Of a stretch of 34,983 bases of DNA, positions 8,956 to 17,373 are shown one piece after another. Position 1 is the stretch's first letter; every line of letters starts with the position of its first letter. A program made the translations under genes and the position numbers. The DNA comes from Hominisplanchenecus faecis (GTDB lineage: Bacteria > Bacillota > Clostridia > Lachnospirales > Lachnospiraceae): NCBI RefSeq assembly GCF_020687205.1, contig NZ_JAJEQE010000036.1, forward strand, positions 1-34,983, given 5' to 3'. The notes beneath the pieces are model-generated. The model searched no databases. It saw only the letters and a program-made list of their open reading frames with translations, and was not told the DNA's origin.

Positions 8956-9002
8956 ACAAAACAGGTCAGATGACAAAAATTTTATCATCTGGCCTGTTTT
9001 GT
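8956..9002. terminator. Probably bidirectional terminator
   Basis: A stem of 18 pairs (8956-8973 with 8985-9002, one G-U) has AAAA on the left foot and TTTT on the right foot of a CAGGTCAGATGA core, the usual form of a two-way terminator. A smaller hairpin, TTTTGTAC (8911-8918) with GTACAAAA (8932-8939), precedes it right after the upstream gene. Confidence 0.8.
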
Positions 9003-9146
9003 CAATAGAATCCCGGGCATACTAATGTTAGAATGTAGGCAATTCAGAAAGAACTGGATTGAAACAGGAAATTTCCAAAGAAAAAGAAGACAGGATGGCG
9101 GAGGCAGGAAGGTTAGCCTCAAACATTGGAAAGGTGGGCATTCAAT

Positions 9147-11114
9147 ATGAAAAAAGGGTTAAAATATACGATAGCAGCAGCAGCCGGAGCCGGAGCAGCG
9201 ATGCTTCTGAGTAAGAAAACAAAAGAAAATGAGCATAAACAGAAAGAGATAAGCAAAAAAAGAGAAGACGAGAGAAAAGATTACCGCAATACCGAGCGTG
9301 GAAAATATGAAAAGAACAGCAAAGGTATTTATTACAGCAACGGCAACTACGAAGCTTTTGCAAGACCGGAAAAACCGGAAGGTGTCGATGGCAAAAATGC
9401 TTACATTGTCGGAAGCGGACTGGCATCTCTGGCAGCAGCCTGCTTTCTGGTAAGAGACGGGCAGATGAAAGGATCCCATATCCACATTCTGGAAGCAATG
9501 GATATCGCCGGAGGGGCCTGTGACGGTATCTTTGATCCGTCCCGCGGTTATGTGATGCGAGGCGGCAGAGAGATGGAGAATCATTTCGAGTGCCTGTGGG
9601 ATCTGTTCCGCAGCATTCCGTCCATCGAAACACCGGGCGTATCTGTTCTGGATGAATATTACTGGCTGAATAAAAAAGATCCGAACTACTCTCTTTGCAG
9701 AGCAACTGTGAATCGTGGAGAAGATGCACATACCGATGGCAAGTTCAATTTAAGCCAGAAAGGCTGCATGGAGATCATGAAACTGTTCATGACAAAAGAC
9801 GAAGATCTTTATGATAAAACAATCGAAGATGTATTTGATGACGAAGTGTTTGATTCCACCTTCTGGCTGTACTGGAGAACGATGTTTGCATTTGAAAACT
9901 GGCACAGTGCACTGGAAATGAAGCTCTACTTCCAGAGATTTATTCATCACATCGCCGGACTGCCAGATTTCAGTGCTTTGAAATTTACCAAATACAATCA
10001 GTATGAATCCCTGATCCTGCCGATGCAGAAATATCTGGAAGAAGCAGGCGTAGATTTCCAGTTCAACACCGAAGTGACAAACGTTGTATTTACCTTTAAA
10101 GAAGGCAAAAAGATCGCAACATCGATTGAATGCAAAGTGAACGGAGAAGAGGACAATATTCTCCTGACAGAAGATGACCTTGTCTTTGTCACAAACGGAA
10201 GCTGTACGGAAGGAACCATTTACGGAGATCAGAACCATGCACCGGATGCAGATGCAGAAGTACGCAGAAGCGGATGCTGGGATCTGTGGAAAAACATTGC
10301 AAAACAGGATCCGTCTTTTGGACATCCGGAGAAATTCTGCTCGGATATCGAGAAGACAAACTGGGAGTCAGCAACGATCACGACTTTGGATGACAAGATC
10401 ATTCCGTATATCACAAACATCTGCAAACGTGATCCGAGAAGCGGAAAAGTGGTAACCGGAGGAATTGTAAGCTGTCAGGACTCCAAGTGGCTGCTCAGCT
10501 GGACGATCAACCGTCAGGGACAGTTCAAAGAGCAGGACAAAGAAAAAGTCTGCGTATGGGTATATGGACTGTTTACGGATGTGCCGGGCGATTATATCAA
10601 GAAACCGATGAAAGAATGTACCGGAAAAGAGATTACCGAAGAATGGCTGTATCACCTGGGCGTTCCAACCGACAAGATCGAGGAACTGGCAGAGAACAGT
10701 GCTGTCTGCGTACCGACGATGATGCCGTATATCACTGCATTTTTCATGCCAAGAACCAAAGGTGACAGACCGGATGTCATCCCGGATGGATGTACAAACT
10801 TCGCATTCCTCGGACAGTTCGCAGAGACTCCGCGTGATACCGTCTTCACAACCGAGTATTCAGTGAGAACCGCAATGGAGGCTGTTTACGGACTGCTTGG
10901 TGTGGACCGCGGCGTACCGGAAGTATGGGGAAGCGTTTACGATATCCGTGAACTGCTTGACAGTTCCGTCAAACTGATGGATGGCAAATCACCGCTGGAG
11001 ATCCAGCTGCCTGGACCGCTGAACGCACTGAAAAAACCGGTCATCAAAGTGGTAAAAGGAACCGTCATTGAGAAACTGCTTCGTGATCATGGGATTTTAA
11101 CAGAAGATATGTAA
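9147..11114 (+). CDS. ohyA: Oleate hydratase (FAD-dependent) with N-terminal hydrophobic extension
   Basis: Adds water across the cis-9 double bond of unsaturated fatty acids, giving 10-hydroxy acids; in gut bacteria this detoxifies host and dietary fatty acids. The 655-residue protein belongs to the myosin-cross-reactive-antigen family. It shows the dinucleotide motif VGSGLAS (88-94), then GGACDG, and RGGREMENHFECLWDL (138-153) with the conserved acidic and aromatic residues of the active site. The family is usually about 565-590 residues. The extra length here is mostly at the front: a hydrophobic Ala/Gly stretch (residues 8-21) followed by a Lys/Glu-rich segment to about 55, suggesting a membrane anchor. 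ATG 9147 has AAGGTGG at 9131-9137. An upstream in-frame TTG at 9126 is less likely. It is apparently monocistronic. Confidence 0.93.
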   Translation: MKKGLKYTIAAAAGAGAAMLLSKKTKENEHKQKEISKKREDERKDYRNTERGKYEKNSKGIYYSNGNYEAFARPEKPEGVDGKNAYIVGSGLASLAAACFLVRDGQMKGSHIHILEAMDIAGGACDGIFDPSRGYVMRGGREMENHFECLWDLFRSIPSIETPGVSVLDEYYWLNKKDPNYSLCRATVNRGEDAHTDGKFNLSQKGCMEIMKLFMTKDEDLYDKTIEDVFDDEVFDSTFWLYWRTMFAFENWHSALEMKLYFQRFIHHIAGLPDFSALKFTKYNQYESLILPMQKYLEEAGVDFQFNTEVTNVVFTFKEGKKIATSIECKVNGEEDNILLTEDDLVFVTNGSCTEGTIYGDQNHAPDADAEVRRSGCWDLWKNIAKQDPSFGHPEKFCSDIEKTNWESATITTLDDKIIPYITNICKRDPRSGKVVTGGIVSCQDSKWLLSWTINRQGQFKEQDKEKVCVWVYGLFTDVPGDYIKKPMKECTGKEITEEWLYHLGVPTDKIEELAENSAVCVPTMMPYITAFFMPRTKGDRPDVIPDGCTNFAFLGQFAETPRDTVFTTEYSVRTAMEAVYGLLGVDRGVPEVWGSVYDIRELLDSSVKLMDGKSPLEIQLPGPLNALKKPVIKVVKGTVIEKLLRDHGILTEDM

Positions 11115-11192
11115 TCCTGCCGGATATTTCCAGACCGGAAAGAGTTCTGCTTCTATTTATATGGTAGTCAGCCAATCCAGCCTTTAGCGGGA

Positions 11193-11214
11193 CACCGGGG
11201 ATGATTCCCCGGTG
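11193..11214. other. Perfect GC-rich hairpin between ohyA and tgt
   Basis: CACCGGGGA (11193-11201) pairs exactly with TCCCCGGTG (11206-11214) around TGAT. No T run follows, so it is not a standard terminator. The adjoining GTGAACTAC (11212-11220) is the reverse complement of the GTAGTTCAC that ends the insertion-sequence remnant at 67-75. CTTTAG also occurs beside both, so this may be the trace of a related element. Confidence 0.55.
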
Positions 11215-11220
11215 AACTAC

Positions 11221-11249
11221 TTGAAAAATCCTCCAAATAGGGCTATAAT
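11221..11249 (+). promoter_or_regulatory. Promoter of tgt
   Basis: TTGAAA at 11221-11226 and a perfect TATAAT at 11244-11249, 17 bp apart, about 60 nt before the tgt start. Confidence 0.85.
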
Positions 11250-11311
11250 ACTTGAACAGACGTAAGGATGCACCAAAGTTTGTATGCATTCGAATGAAAT
11301 TGGAGGAAATC

Positions 11312-12442
11312 ATGTATAAACTGATAAAAAGAGATGGCAACGCAAAAAGGGGTGAGTTTCACACCGTGCATGGCGTGATACAAACCCCTGTTTTTATGAA
11401 TGTCGGAACGGCAGCAGCAATCAAGGGAGCAGTATCGACCGAGGATCTGCAGCAGATCGGCACACAGGTGGAGCTGTCCAACACCTATCACCTTCACGTA
11501 AGACCGGGTGATCAGGTTGTAAAAAAGATGGGCGGACTGCATAAATTTATGGTATGGGACAAACCGATCCTGACAGACTCCGGTGGATTTCAGGTATTTT
11601 CGCTGGCGGGTCTTCGAAAGATCAAAGAAGAAGGCGTATATTTCAATTCCCATGTAGACGGCAGAAAGATTTTCATGGGACCGGAACAGAGCATGCAGAT
11701 CCAGTCTAATCTGGCGTCCACGATCGCCATGGCATTTGATGAGTGTCCGTCCAGTGTGGCAGAAAGAGAATATGTCCAGCGTTCGGTAGAGCGTACGACA
11801 AGATGGCTGCATCGCTGCAAAGAAGAGATGGCAAGACTGAACAGCCTGCCGGATACGATCAATCAGCATCAGATGCTCTTTGGTATTAACCAGGGTGCGA
11901 TCTACGAAGATATCCGTATCGAGCATGCACAGCAGATCCGTGAGCTGGATCTGGACGGATATGCAGTCGGCGGCCTGGCAGTCGGTGAGAGCCATGAGGA
12001 GATGTACCGTATTCTGGATGCAGTCGTACCGGAGCTTCCGGTGGATAAGCCAACTTATCTGATGGGGGTTGGTACACCGGCAAATATTCTGGAAGCAGTA
12101 GACCGGGGAGTTGATTTCTTTGACTGTGTTTATCCAAGCAGAAACGGCCGCCATGGCCATGTCTACACGAATCATGGAAAGCTGAATCTGTTCAATGCAA
12201 AATATGAGCTGGATCCGAAGCCGATTGAAGAAGGATGCCAGTGTCCGGCATGCCGTCACTACAGTAGGGCGTATATCCGACATCTGCTGAAAGCAAAAGA
12301 AATGCTGGGCATGCGTCTGTGTGTGCTGCATAACCTGTATTTTTACAATCATCTGATGGAAGAAATCCGAGATGCCATTGAAGCCGGCAATTATAAGGCA
12401 TTTAAAAAAGAAAAACTGTCAGGATTTGAAAATAATGCTTGA
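11312..12442 (+). CDS. tgt: tRNA-guanine transglycosylase (queuine tRNA-ribosyltransferase)
   Basis: Exchanges guanine 34 of Asp, Asn, His and Tyr tRNAs for a queuosine precursor. The 376-residue barrel enzyme has the general base D89 in TDSGGFQVFS and the nucleophile D271 in FFDCVYPSRNGRHG. It also has the structural zinc site C309, C311, C314 and H340. ATG 11312 is chosen because TGGAGGAAA lies just upstream (11301-11309); a longer in-frame TTG start at 11252 overlaps the promoter region and adds 20 residues not typical of the family. yajC follows 93 nt downstream; tgt-yajC is a common pairing. No queuosine synthesis genes are seen here, so whether preQ1 or salvaged queuine is used cannot be decided. 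Confidence 0.97.
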   Translation: MYKLIKRDGNAKRGEFHTVHGVIQTPVFMNVGTAAAIKGAVSTEDLQQIGTQVELSNTYHLHVRPGDQVVKKMGGLHKFMVWDKPILTDSGGFQVFSLAGLRKIKEEGVYFNSHVDGRKIFMGPEQSMQIQSNLASTIAMAFDECPSSVAEREYVQRSVERTTRWLHRCKEEMARLNSLPDTINQHQMLFGINQGAIYEDIRIEHAQQIRELDLDGYAVGGLAVGESHEEMYRILDAVVPELPVDKPTYLMGVGTPANILEAVDRGVDFFDCVYPSRNGRHGHVYTNHGKLNLFNAKYELDPKPIEEGCQCPACRHYSRAYIRHLLKAKEMLGMRLCVLHNLYFYNHLMEEIRDAIEAGNYKAFKKEKLSGFENNA

Positions 12443-12467
12443 ATAACAGGCAAGGATTGTGTATGAT
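12439..12467 (+). promoter_or_regulatory. Promoter of yajC, overlapping the tgt stop
   Basis: TTGAAT at 12439-12444 (sharing bases with the tgt stop) and TATGAT at 12462-12467 with a 17-bp spacer. A small perfect hairpin, TTTCGGG (12485-12491) with CCCGAAA (12496-12502), lies in the leader. Confidence 0.7.
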
Positions 12468-12535
12468 ATAGGTTAGTGACACTTTTTCGGGAAAGCCCGA
12501 AATTTAAGCGAAATACGCATGACCAGGAGGTAAAT

Positions 12536-12844
12536 ATGAATTTATTAAGTACATCTTCAACAGCAGGCGGACTGGGATTCACCCTGATCTACATCGTGGT
12601 GATCTGTGCAGTTATGTGGTTCCTGCTGGTAAGACCGCAGAAAAAGGAACAGAAAAGACTGGACACAATGCTGGCAAGCCTTGCAGTAGGTGACAGCGTT
12701 GTTACAACAAGCGGATTTTACGGAGTTGTGATCGATCTGACAGACGAAGACGTGATCGTAGAATTCGGAAGCAACAAAAACTGCCGTATTCCAATGAAAA
12801 AATCAGCAATCGCTGAAGTAGAAAAGGCAGAAGAAAGCAAATAA
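12536..12844 (+). CDS. yajC: Preprotein translocase subunit YajC
   Basis: Small single-span membrane protein that associates with SecDF and the Sec translocon. It has 102 residues: a short outside N-terminus, one hydrophobic helix at about 14-33 ending in the family hallmark LLVRPQKKEQKR, then a cytoplasmic beta-rich domain with VGDSVVTTSGFYGVV. ATG 12536 follows a textbook AGGAGG (12525-12530). It is preceded by its own promoter and followed by a terminator, behind which a group II intron has inserted. No secD or secF follows in this window. Confidence 0.96.
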   Translation: MNLLSTSSTAGGLGFTLIYIVVICAVMWFLLVRPQKKEQKRLDTMLASLAVGDSVVTTSGFYGVVIDLTDEDVIVEFGSNKNCRIPMKKSAIAEVEKAEESK

Positions 12845-12852
12845 AAGATGTG

Positions 12853-12893
12853 AAAAAGTACAGAGACGTGGGAATTGTTTCTGTACTTTTTTT
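12853..12893 (+). terminator. yajC terminator, target site of the intron
   Basis: AAAAAGTACAGA (12853-12864) pairs with TCTGTACTTTTT (12880-12891), followed by further T. The intron-like sequence begins only five bases later. Confidence 0.88.
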
Positions 12894-12897
12894 ATGC

Positions 12898-13297
12898 GTG
12901 TCTCCAGCAAAGCTGGACTACACTTGCCAGTGTAAGTCCGGTCACGATAATCGCCAGTGAGCCGTGTAGTAATACAGGGTGCTAAGCGAGTGGATAAAGT
13001 AACCTTGAAAACGGGGCGAGCAATTGTATCATTCCGCCAAGAGAAACGAAAAGTGGATGCGGCACTAGACTGCTACATTATTTGCACTTTTACAAGATGG
13101 TATAACAAGAAATACCAGAGACATAATTGTATGTCAAAGGTGGGATTTGTAAGAAATAGCATTTATGGAAAAGGATTAAAGAAAATGGCTAGAGCATGAC
13201 GTAATGCTGTAGAAAGAAGAATGTCGGAAAGCTGTGTGAGGGAGAAACTTATGCACGGTTTGATGAGGGGGATGAAAATTTCACCCGCCTATTCTAC
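12898..13297 (+). mobile_element. Group II intron remnant without maturase gene
   Basis: The stretch begins GTGTC, the usual GTGYG-like 5' intron end, and contains a structured domain-I-like region with GTAAGTCCGGTCACG and GGGTGCTAAGCGAGTGG. Near the 3' end lies a domain-V-like hairpin, AGCTGTGTGAGGGAGAAACT then TATGCACGGTTTGATGAGGGG (about 13230-13271). A domain-VI-like hairpin with a bulged A follows (about 13269-13286), and the element ends ATTCTAC. At about 400 nt it is far shorter than a full intron, and no reverse transcriptase can be read. An 80-codon open frame at 12957-13199 is intron RNA sequence or a maturase scrap. Insertion immediately after an intrinsic terminator is the known preference of bacterial class C (IIC) introns. 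The class assignment is inference. Confidence 0.7.
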
Positions 13298-13517
13298 CTT
13301 ACAATTGAGAATTTCCTGAGCGATATTTTGTTAAAATTTGTGTTTATATATAAAATTTTGCGAATATAAATATTTTTTCTCTTTATTTAACAAAAAAATA
13401 ATAATTTTATATTATATAGAAAAAAATAAACATATTTAATAAAAATAAGATTGACAATAACACTATTTCATGCTAAGGTGCAAATAACAAGTAAATGAAG
13501 TACAGAAAGGAGATAGT
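13298..13517 (+). promoter_or_regulatory. AT-rich intergenic region with a probable promoter
   Basis: About 220 nt of very AT-rich DNA with long A and T runs, no open frame and no clear terminator. Near its end TTGACA (13451-13456) is followed after 17 bp by a poor -10, TAAGGT (13474-13479), with TGC in front (extended -10). The stretch TTGACAATA plus CACTAT resembles the -35 area of the control block at 17374-17423. The A-tracts could act as an UP element. Confidence 0.45.
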
Positions 13518-14364
13518 ATGGCAAATATTAAAGGAAAAGTAAAGACGTTGGCAATGGTAAAAAACGTAGTGAATGTAAAAAATTGTACTAATTTTGGTTG
13601 TATGGCAATTGACGGAAAGAAAGCTTGGGGATTAAAAACTGCAAGCGGAAATGAGTACAGTGTTGTACATTATTGCAGTGATGTTAATGACAAAGTTTCT
13701 TTAAGATATACAACTCCTAAAGGACTTTTGGGACATGGGAACTGTATGACATGTAGCAATTCTAATTTGTTGTTTGGGGTGTCTAACGGACTTAATGGGG
13801 AGAATTATATTGTTCGTGTACCACGTGGGTTTAAAGGTGACTGGGATCGGAAAGTTATATTTAAATCTGAAAAGAAAATTCCGGCACTTGCTTTTTATAG
13901 TAATTATCATTATCTGATTCGCGTAGGAGATAGTCCGGAAAATCAAAGAGCACGATTCGGTATTGGGGTTCTGGAAGGCCAGAATACAGCTAATCCGACA
14001 GTAAAATATGATTCTTCAAACGAGTTTTATATAAATACAAAATGGACATATAAGCATGTTCAGGATATTTCATTATGAACCATCTAAAGGTTTATTGTTC
14101 CAGACAATGAACGACAGCACTCTAACAATAAGTAAAATAGCAGTATATGATCTGAATGGTTCATATACTACCTATAATGGAAAGAAAATGTTTAGCCCAA
14201 AAGATATGATTACGTTTGATATGCACAATACACATACAAAATACGAAGTGGAGTCACTGGGGCTGGATGAAGACGGATACATTGTTATGGCTTGCAATAT
14301 TCACTTGAAAACAGAAAGTAATGAAACGGATGCCTTCCAGAGGGTAACAAATGTAAAATACTAG
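13518..14364 (+). pseudogene. Frameshifted gene of unknown function, possibly beta-propeller-like
   Basis: Two overlapping frames appear to be one broken gene. The first runs from ATG 13518 (ribosome site GAAAGGAG) to TGA 14076-14078. The second continues in the +1 frame from about 14074 to the stop at 14364. Removing one T near 14073 would join ...QDIS to YEPSKGLLF and give about 281 residues. The second part has no ribosome site of its own. No signal peptide or membrane segment is seen. Repeated short beta-strand units with turns, such as GHGNCMTCSNSNLLFGVSNG and DEDGYIVMACNI, suggest a propeller-like fold; this is a guess from pattern only. Base composition is more AT-rich than the housekeeping genes, consistent with transfer. 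A sequencing error or true recoding cannot be excluded. Confidence 0.6.
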
Positions 14365-14399
14365 AATAACACTATATAAAAAAGAGGAGATGTAGTCAA

Positions 14400-16079
14400 A
14401 TGAAACAAAAAGGAGAATTTTATAAAGTGAAAAAATCTGGTTTTTCTATGTTGTTATTGTTGATATGTGTTTCGATGTTGTCTGTAATGCCTGTATCTGC
14501 TGCCAGAAAAAAGAGCCGTTATGACCTTCAGTTTTCAGATTTGAAAGTCAATAAAAAGAAGCTGAAAGCAGGAGAAAAATGTGAAATCAGCATGAAGGTT
14601 AAAAACAAAGGAACAGGGAAAATTCAACGTTTGACTGTTACATATCAGGGACCGAAACGTCAGTATTATGATGTTCTGCTGAAATATAAAAAGAAAAGTA
14701 AAAGATGGACGGGCAATTTTACAGTAAATAAAGGAATGGAAAAAGGGATCTGGAAGATCTGGTGTGTTACAGCAGATAAAAATTATGATGAAGAGTATCA
14801 TTATAGTTGTTATAACAAAAATTTAGATAAATTGATTACACCAGGTGCGGATTTTTCAAAGGGAAATATCCAGATTAGTGGAACGAAAGCGGATTATAAA
14901 AAACCGAAGATAAGATGGAACAATTTAAAAACCTGGAACGAGCAGGTTACGGCAAAGGGCGGAATAATAAATTGCCGACTAAAGGTAACGGACAACAGTG
15001 GTATTTCTTTTGTCAGAATTATCTTTGCAAAAAGACCGGAAGAAGGTAAAAAGCTGATACCGGATATTAGTATTATAATGAAGTATAATAAAAAGACAGG
15101 CTATTACGAAGGAAGCAGTACACAGGGAAAAGGAAAGTATCTGGTGGCAGGTATAACAGCGGCAGATCTGTTCGGAAATGAAATTTTTTATTATAATTCA
15201 CAATGCGAATCATACGGATATTACCAGCCTGAAAACTCAATCCGCAAAGATTTGTCAGACTTAAGTGTAAGCCTTGGAATTTCAGAAGATGATATACCAC
15301 AGGAGACAGAAAAACAGACAGAAAGTGAAAGAGAACCGATTGCAAAACCAAGAAAAACAGATGTTTTTGTCAATAAGAGAAGCCCGGAGACATCTGAGTA
15401 TGACTATGCGGTGGTGATAGACAAGGTGGTGTATCAGTATCGGATGGAAACCGATGATTATGCAGTCGTTGCATTTGATGAAAACAATGGAAATATGGAA
15501 GATGGAAGAAAAGTAAAAGTAAGGGCAGAGATTCTTGGAAGACCGGTAACGGAAGTTACACTCCATGGAGAATTTGATCCTCCGCAGGGAAGAGTGCATT
15601 TGATTCTTCCAGAGTCTGTCAGGAAAATTCAGATTGATGAATGTACATTCAAAGCGATTACCTTTCCATCCACTTTTACAAAGAAAAACAGTAAGAGCAT
15701 TGTATCTGAATGTACGATAGGAAAGATTTATCTGGCAGGAAAGTCTGTGTATACGGGAAACATATATCAGATAAGTGGACTGAAAACTATAAAGCTTCCA
15801 TCAAAATTAAAATATATAAAAGCGGGATTTTTAAAGGGGAGCACTGATCTCGAAAAAATTAGTATTCCGAATCAGGTCAGAACAATTGGAAAAGAAGCAT
15901 TTGCAGGGTGCAGAAATCTGAAAATTTATATTCCGGCTACAGTGAAAAATATTGGAAAAAATGCATTTGGAAAAGGTGATGGATGCGTGAAAAAAATTTA
16001 CTGTGTGAAAAATTCAGCGGCATATAAATATGCAAAAAAGAATAATATCCCTTATAAAACAGTGTCGATCAAGGAATAA
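14400..16079 (+). CDS. Secreted protein: two Ig-like domains plus BspA-type leucine-rich repeats
   Basis: A 559-residue exported protein. The signal peptide has a long basic N-region and probably cleaves after VSA at about residue 34. A CARDB/Ig-like beta domain follows (about 40-110; LKAGEKCEISMKVKNKGTGK). A second beta domain (about 155-265) contains KYNKKTGYYEGS. A charged Glu/Thr/Lys linker spans about 285-325. The C-terminal third ends in BspA-like repeats (about 455-535; LKTIKLPSKLKYI, LEKISIPNQVRTIGKEAF, IYIPATVKNIGKNAF). BspA repeats are known from surface proteins that bind host proteins or sugars. No LPXTG sorting signal or membrane anchor is seen, so it may be released or held by charge. 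ATG 14400 has GAGGAG upstream. The first half is a paralogue of the gene at 16353. Confidence 0.85.
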   Translation: MKQKGEFYKVKKSGFSMLLLLICVSMLSVMPVSAARKKSRYDLQFSDLKVNKKKLKAGEKCEISMKVKNKGTGKIQRLTVTYQGPKRQYYDVLLKYKKKSKRWTGNFTVNKGMEKGIWKIWCVTADKNYDEEYHYSCYNKNLDKLITPGADFSKGNIQISGTKADYKKPKIRWNNLKTWNEQVTAKGGIINCRLKVTDNSGISFVRIIFAKRPEEGKKLIPDISIIMKYNKKTGYYEGSSTQGKGKYLVAGITAADLFGNEIFYYNSQCESYGYYQPENSIRKDLSDLSVSLGISEDDIPQETEKQTESEREPIAKPRKTDVFVNKRSPETSEYDYAVVIDKVVYQYRMETDDYAVVAFDENNGNMEDGRKVKVRAEILGRPVTEVTLHGEFDPPQGRVHLILPESVRKIQIDECTFKAITFPSTFTKKNSKSIVSECTIGKIYLAGKSVYTGNIYQISGLKTIKLPSKLKYIKAGFLKGSTDLEKISIPNQVRTIGKEAFAGCRNLKIYIPATVKNIGKNAFGKGDGCVKKIYCVKNSAAYKYAKKNNIPYKTVSIKE

Positions 16080-16090
16080 AAAAGGATTTG

Positions 16091-16140
16091 ATGTAAAAGT
16101 AATGTAAAAGGTTTTCAGATGCTATTTACAATACTATAAA
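16091..16140 (+). promoter_or_regulatory. Control block copy A (50 bp), upstream of the second secreted protein
   Basis: Identical at 47 of 50 positions to 17374-17423. It starts with the direct repeat ATGTAAAAGTA / ATGTAAAAGG, 11 bp apart, the spacing typical of OmpR/PhoB-family response-regulator sites. It continues to TTTACA (-35 place) and a CTATAAA element. Similarity decays but continues into the leader. Confidence 0.65.
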
Positions 16141-16352
16141 AATCTAGTATTGTAAAAATAAGATATCCACGAAAGCAGGAGAGTGACAGAAATAGTGGAA
16201 AATATCAGGTAATAAACGGCTGAGCACATAAGAGGGGGGTAATATAAACGGCCGTTTTACATATCATACATGCGAAGGAAATGGATGATGTAGCATGAAA
16301 AGAAAGCGAATACAGAAAAATAAAAATATCGTAAAAAGGGGCTATATAAATT

Positions 16353-17156
16353 ATGAAACGAACAAAGAAAATCGCAGCATTTCTGATACTGTTTTTATGT
16401 GCATCCATGCTTCTGGTTCTTCCGACCTCGGCAAAAAGCAGAAAAAAGTATGATCTTAAGGTATCGGATGTAAAAGTCAGCAGTAAAAATCTGAAGCCGG
16501 GAGATAAATGCAAAATCAGCATGAAAATCGTAAACAGGGGATATGGAAAGATGAAAAATGTTTACGTGTGCTATGATTCACCGTCAACGCAGGTGTACTA
16601 CGTACCGCTTCAGTATAAAAAGAGCAGCGGCAGATGGGTTGGAAATTTCAAAGTAGAAAAGGGAATGCAGAAGGGAACCTGGCGTATCTGGAGTATTGAT
16701 GTGAATCGTGTTTTTGACGATATCTACGCATCCTGGTATGCGTATTATAACCACAAACTTGGAAACCGGTCCTATCCGGGAAGTGATCTCTCAAAAGGAA
16801 ATATTAAGATCCGGAAGACCAAGGCAGATCATAAAAAACCGGAAATTCACGCTGACACGTTGCAGGTAGAAAAAGTGGCAGACACGGAAAAAGGTGGAAA
16901 GATCAGCTGCCGTATAAAAGTAACGGACGGCAGCAGCATCAAAAGAGTAACACTGACTTTAAAAGGGCCTGTCAGCACAGATCATCCGGTAGCAGTAGAG
17001 ACGGAAATCGAAATGAAATATAATAAAAAAACAGGATATTACGAAGGCAGCGTAAACAAAGAAAAGGGTACCTATCGCATAGAGAATGTATATGCAGAGG
17101 ATGTATTTGGTAACCATGGCTGGAAAGAAATTTCTGGATATCAGTTAGAATTATAA
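16353..17156 (+). CDS. Secreted protein with two Ig-like domains, paralogue of 14400-16079
   Basis: A 267-residue exported protein of no family I can name. The signal peptide is residues 1-27, with probable cleavage after TSA. The mature part aligns along its length with the first 270 residues of the preceding secreted protein. Shared landmarks are a Tyr-Asp-Leu opening, LKPGDKCKISMKIVNRG, a KGTWRIW-type motif, PGSDLSKGNIKI and KYNKKTGYYEGS. It stops before the linker and leucine-rich repeats. This is therefore the minimal form of a two-domain beta unit (CARDB-like plus a second Ig-like domain). The start at ATG 16353 has a modest AAGGGG ahead. A leader of about 200 nt separates it from control block A. 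A strong terminator follows, so it is transcribed alone. Confidence 0.82.
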   Translation: MKRTKKIAAFLILFLCASMLLVLPTSAKSRKKYDLKVSDVKVSSKNLKPGDKCKISMKIVNRGYGKMKNVYVCYDSPSTQVYYVPLQYKKSSGRWVGNFKVEKGMQKGTWRIWSIDVNRVFDDIYASWYAYYNHKLGNRSYPGSDLSKGNIKIRKTKADHKKPEIHADTLQVEKVADTEKGGKISCRIKVTDGSSIKRVTLTLKGPVSTDHPVAVETEIEMKYNKKTGYYEGSVNKEKGTYRIENVYAEDVFGNHGWKEISGYQLEL

Positions 17157-17222
17157 AAGCAGAATTATAAAAGAAAAAGATGAAAGATGGATTGTATCCG
17201 GATCCATTTTACAACAACATTT

Positions 17223-17247
17223 CGGGGAGGGCAGCCTCCCCGTTTTT
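17223..17247 (+). terminator. Terminator after the second secreted protein
   Basis: CGGGGAGG (17223-17230) pairs with CCTCCCCG (17235-17242), followed by TTTTT. Confidence 0.92.
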
Positions 17248-17373
17248 GTATTGCGACACTTTTGTAAGTTAAGTTAATAAAGTATTTTGCAAATGTATAC
17301 AGAAGCATTTGTTTACAATATGATGTTCAAATCTTCATAAAAAAGTAAGAAAGATAAACAACATTAATGCATA

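Noticed and set aside
11193-11214. Intrinsic terminator of ohyA
   Set aside because: The stem is perfect but no T run follows; it may still have another role.
12957-13199. An 80-codon open frame with a GTG/ATG-type start
   Set aside because: It lies wholly inside the group II intron remnant and has no ribosome site; at most it includes a scrap of maturase.
14056-14364. A separate small gene starting at ATG 14056
   Set aside because: It lacks a ribosome site, and its sequence reads as the continuation of the frame from 13518 after a one-base shift.
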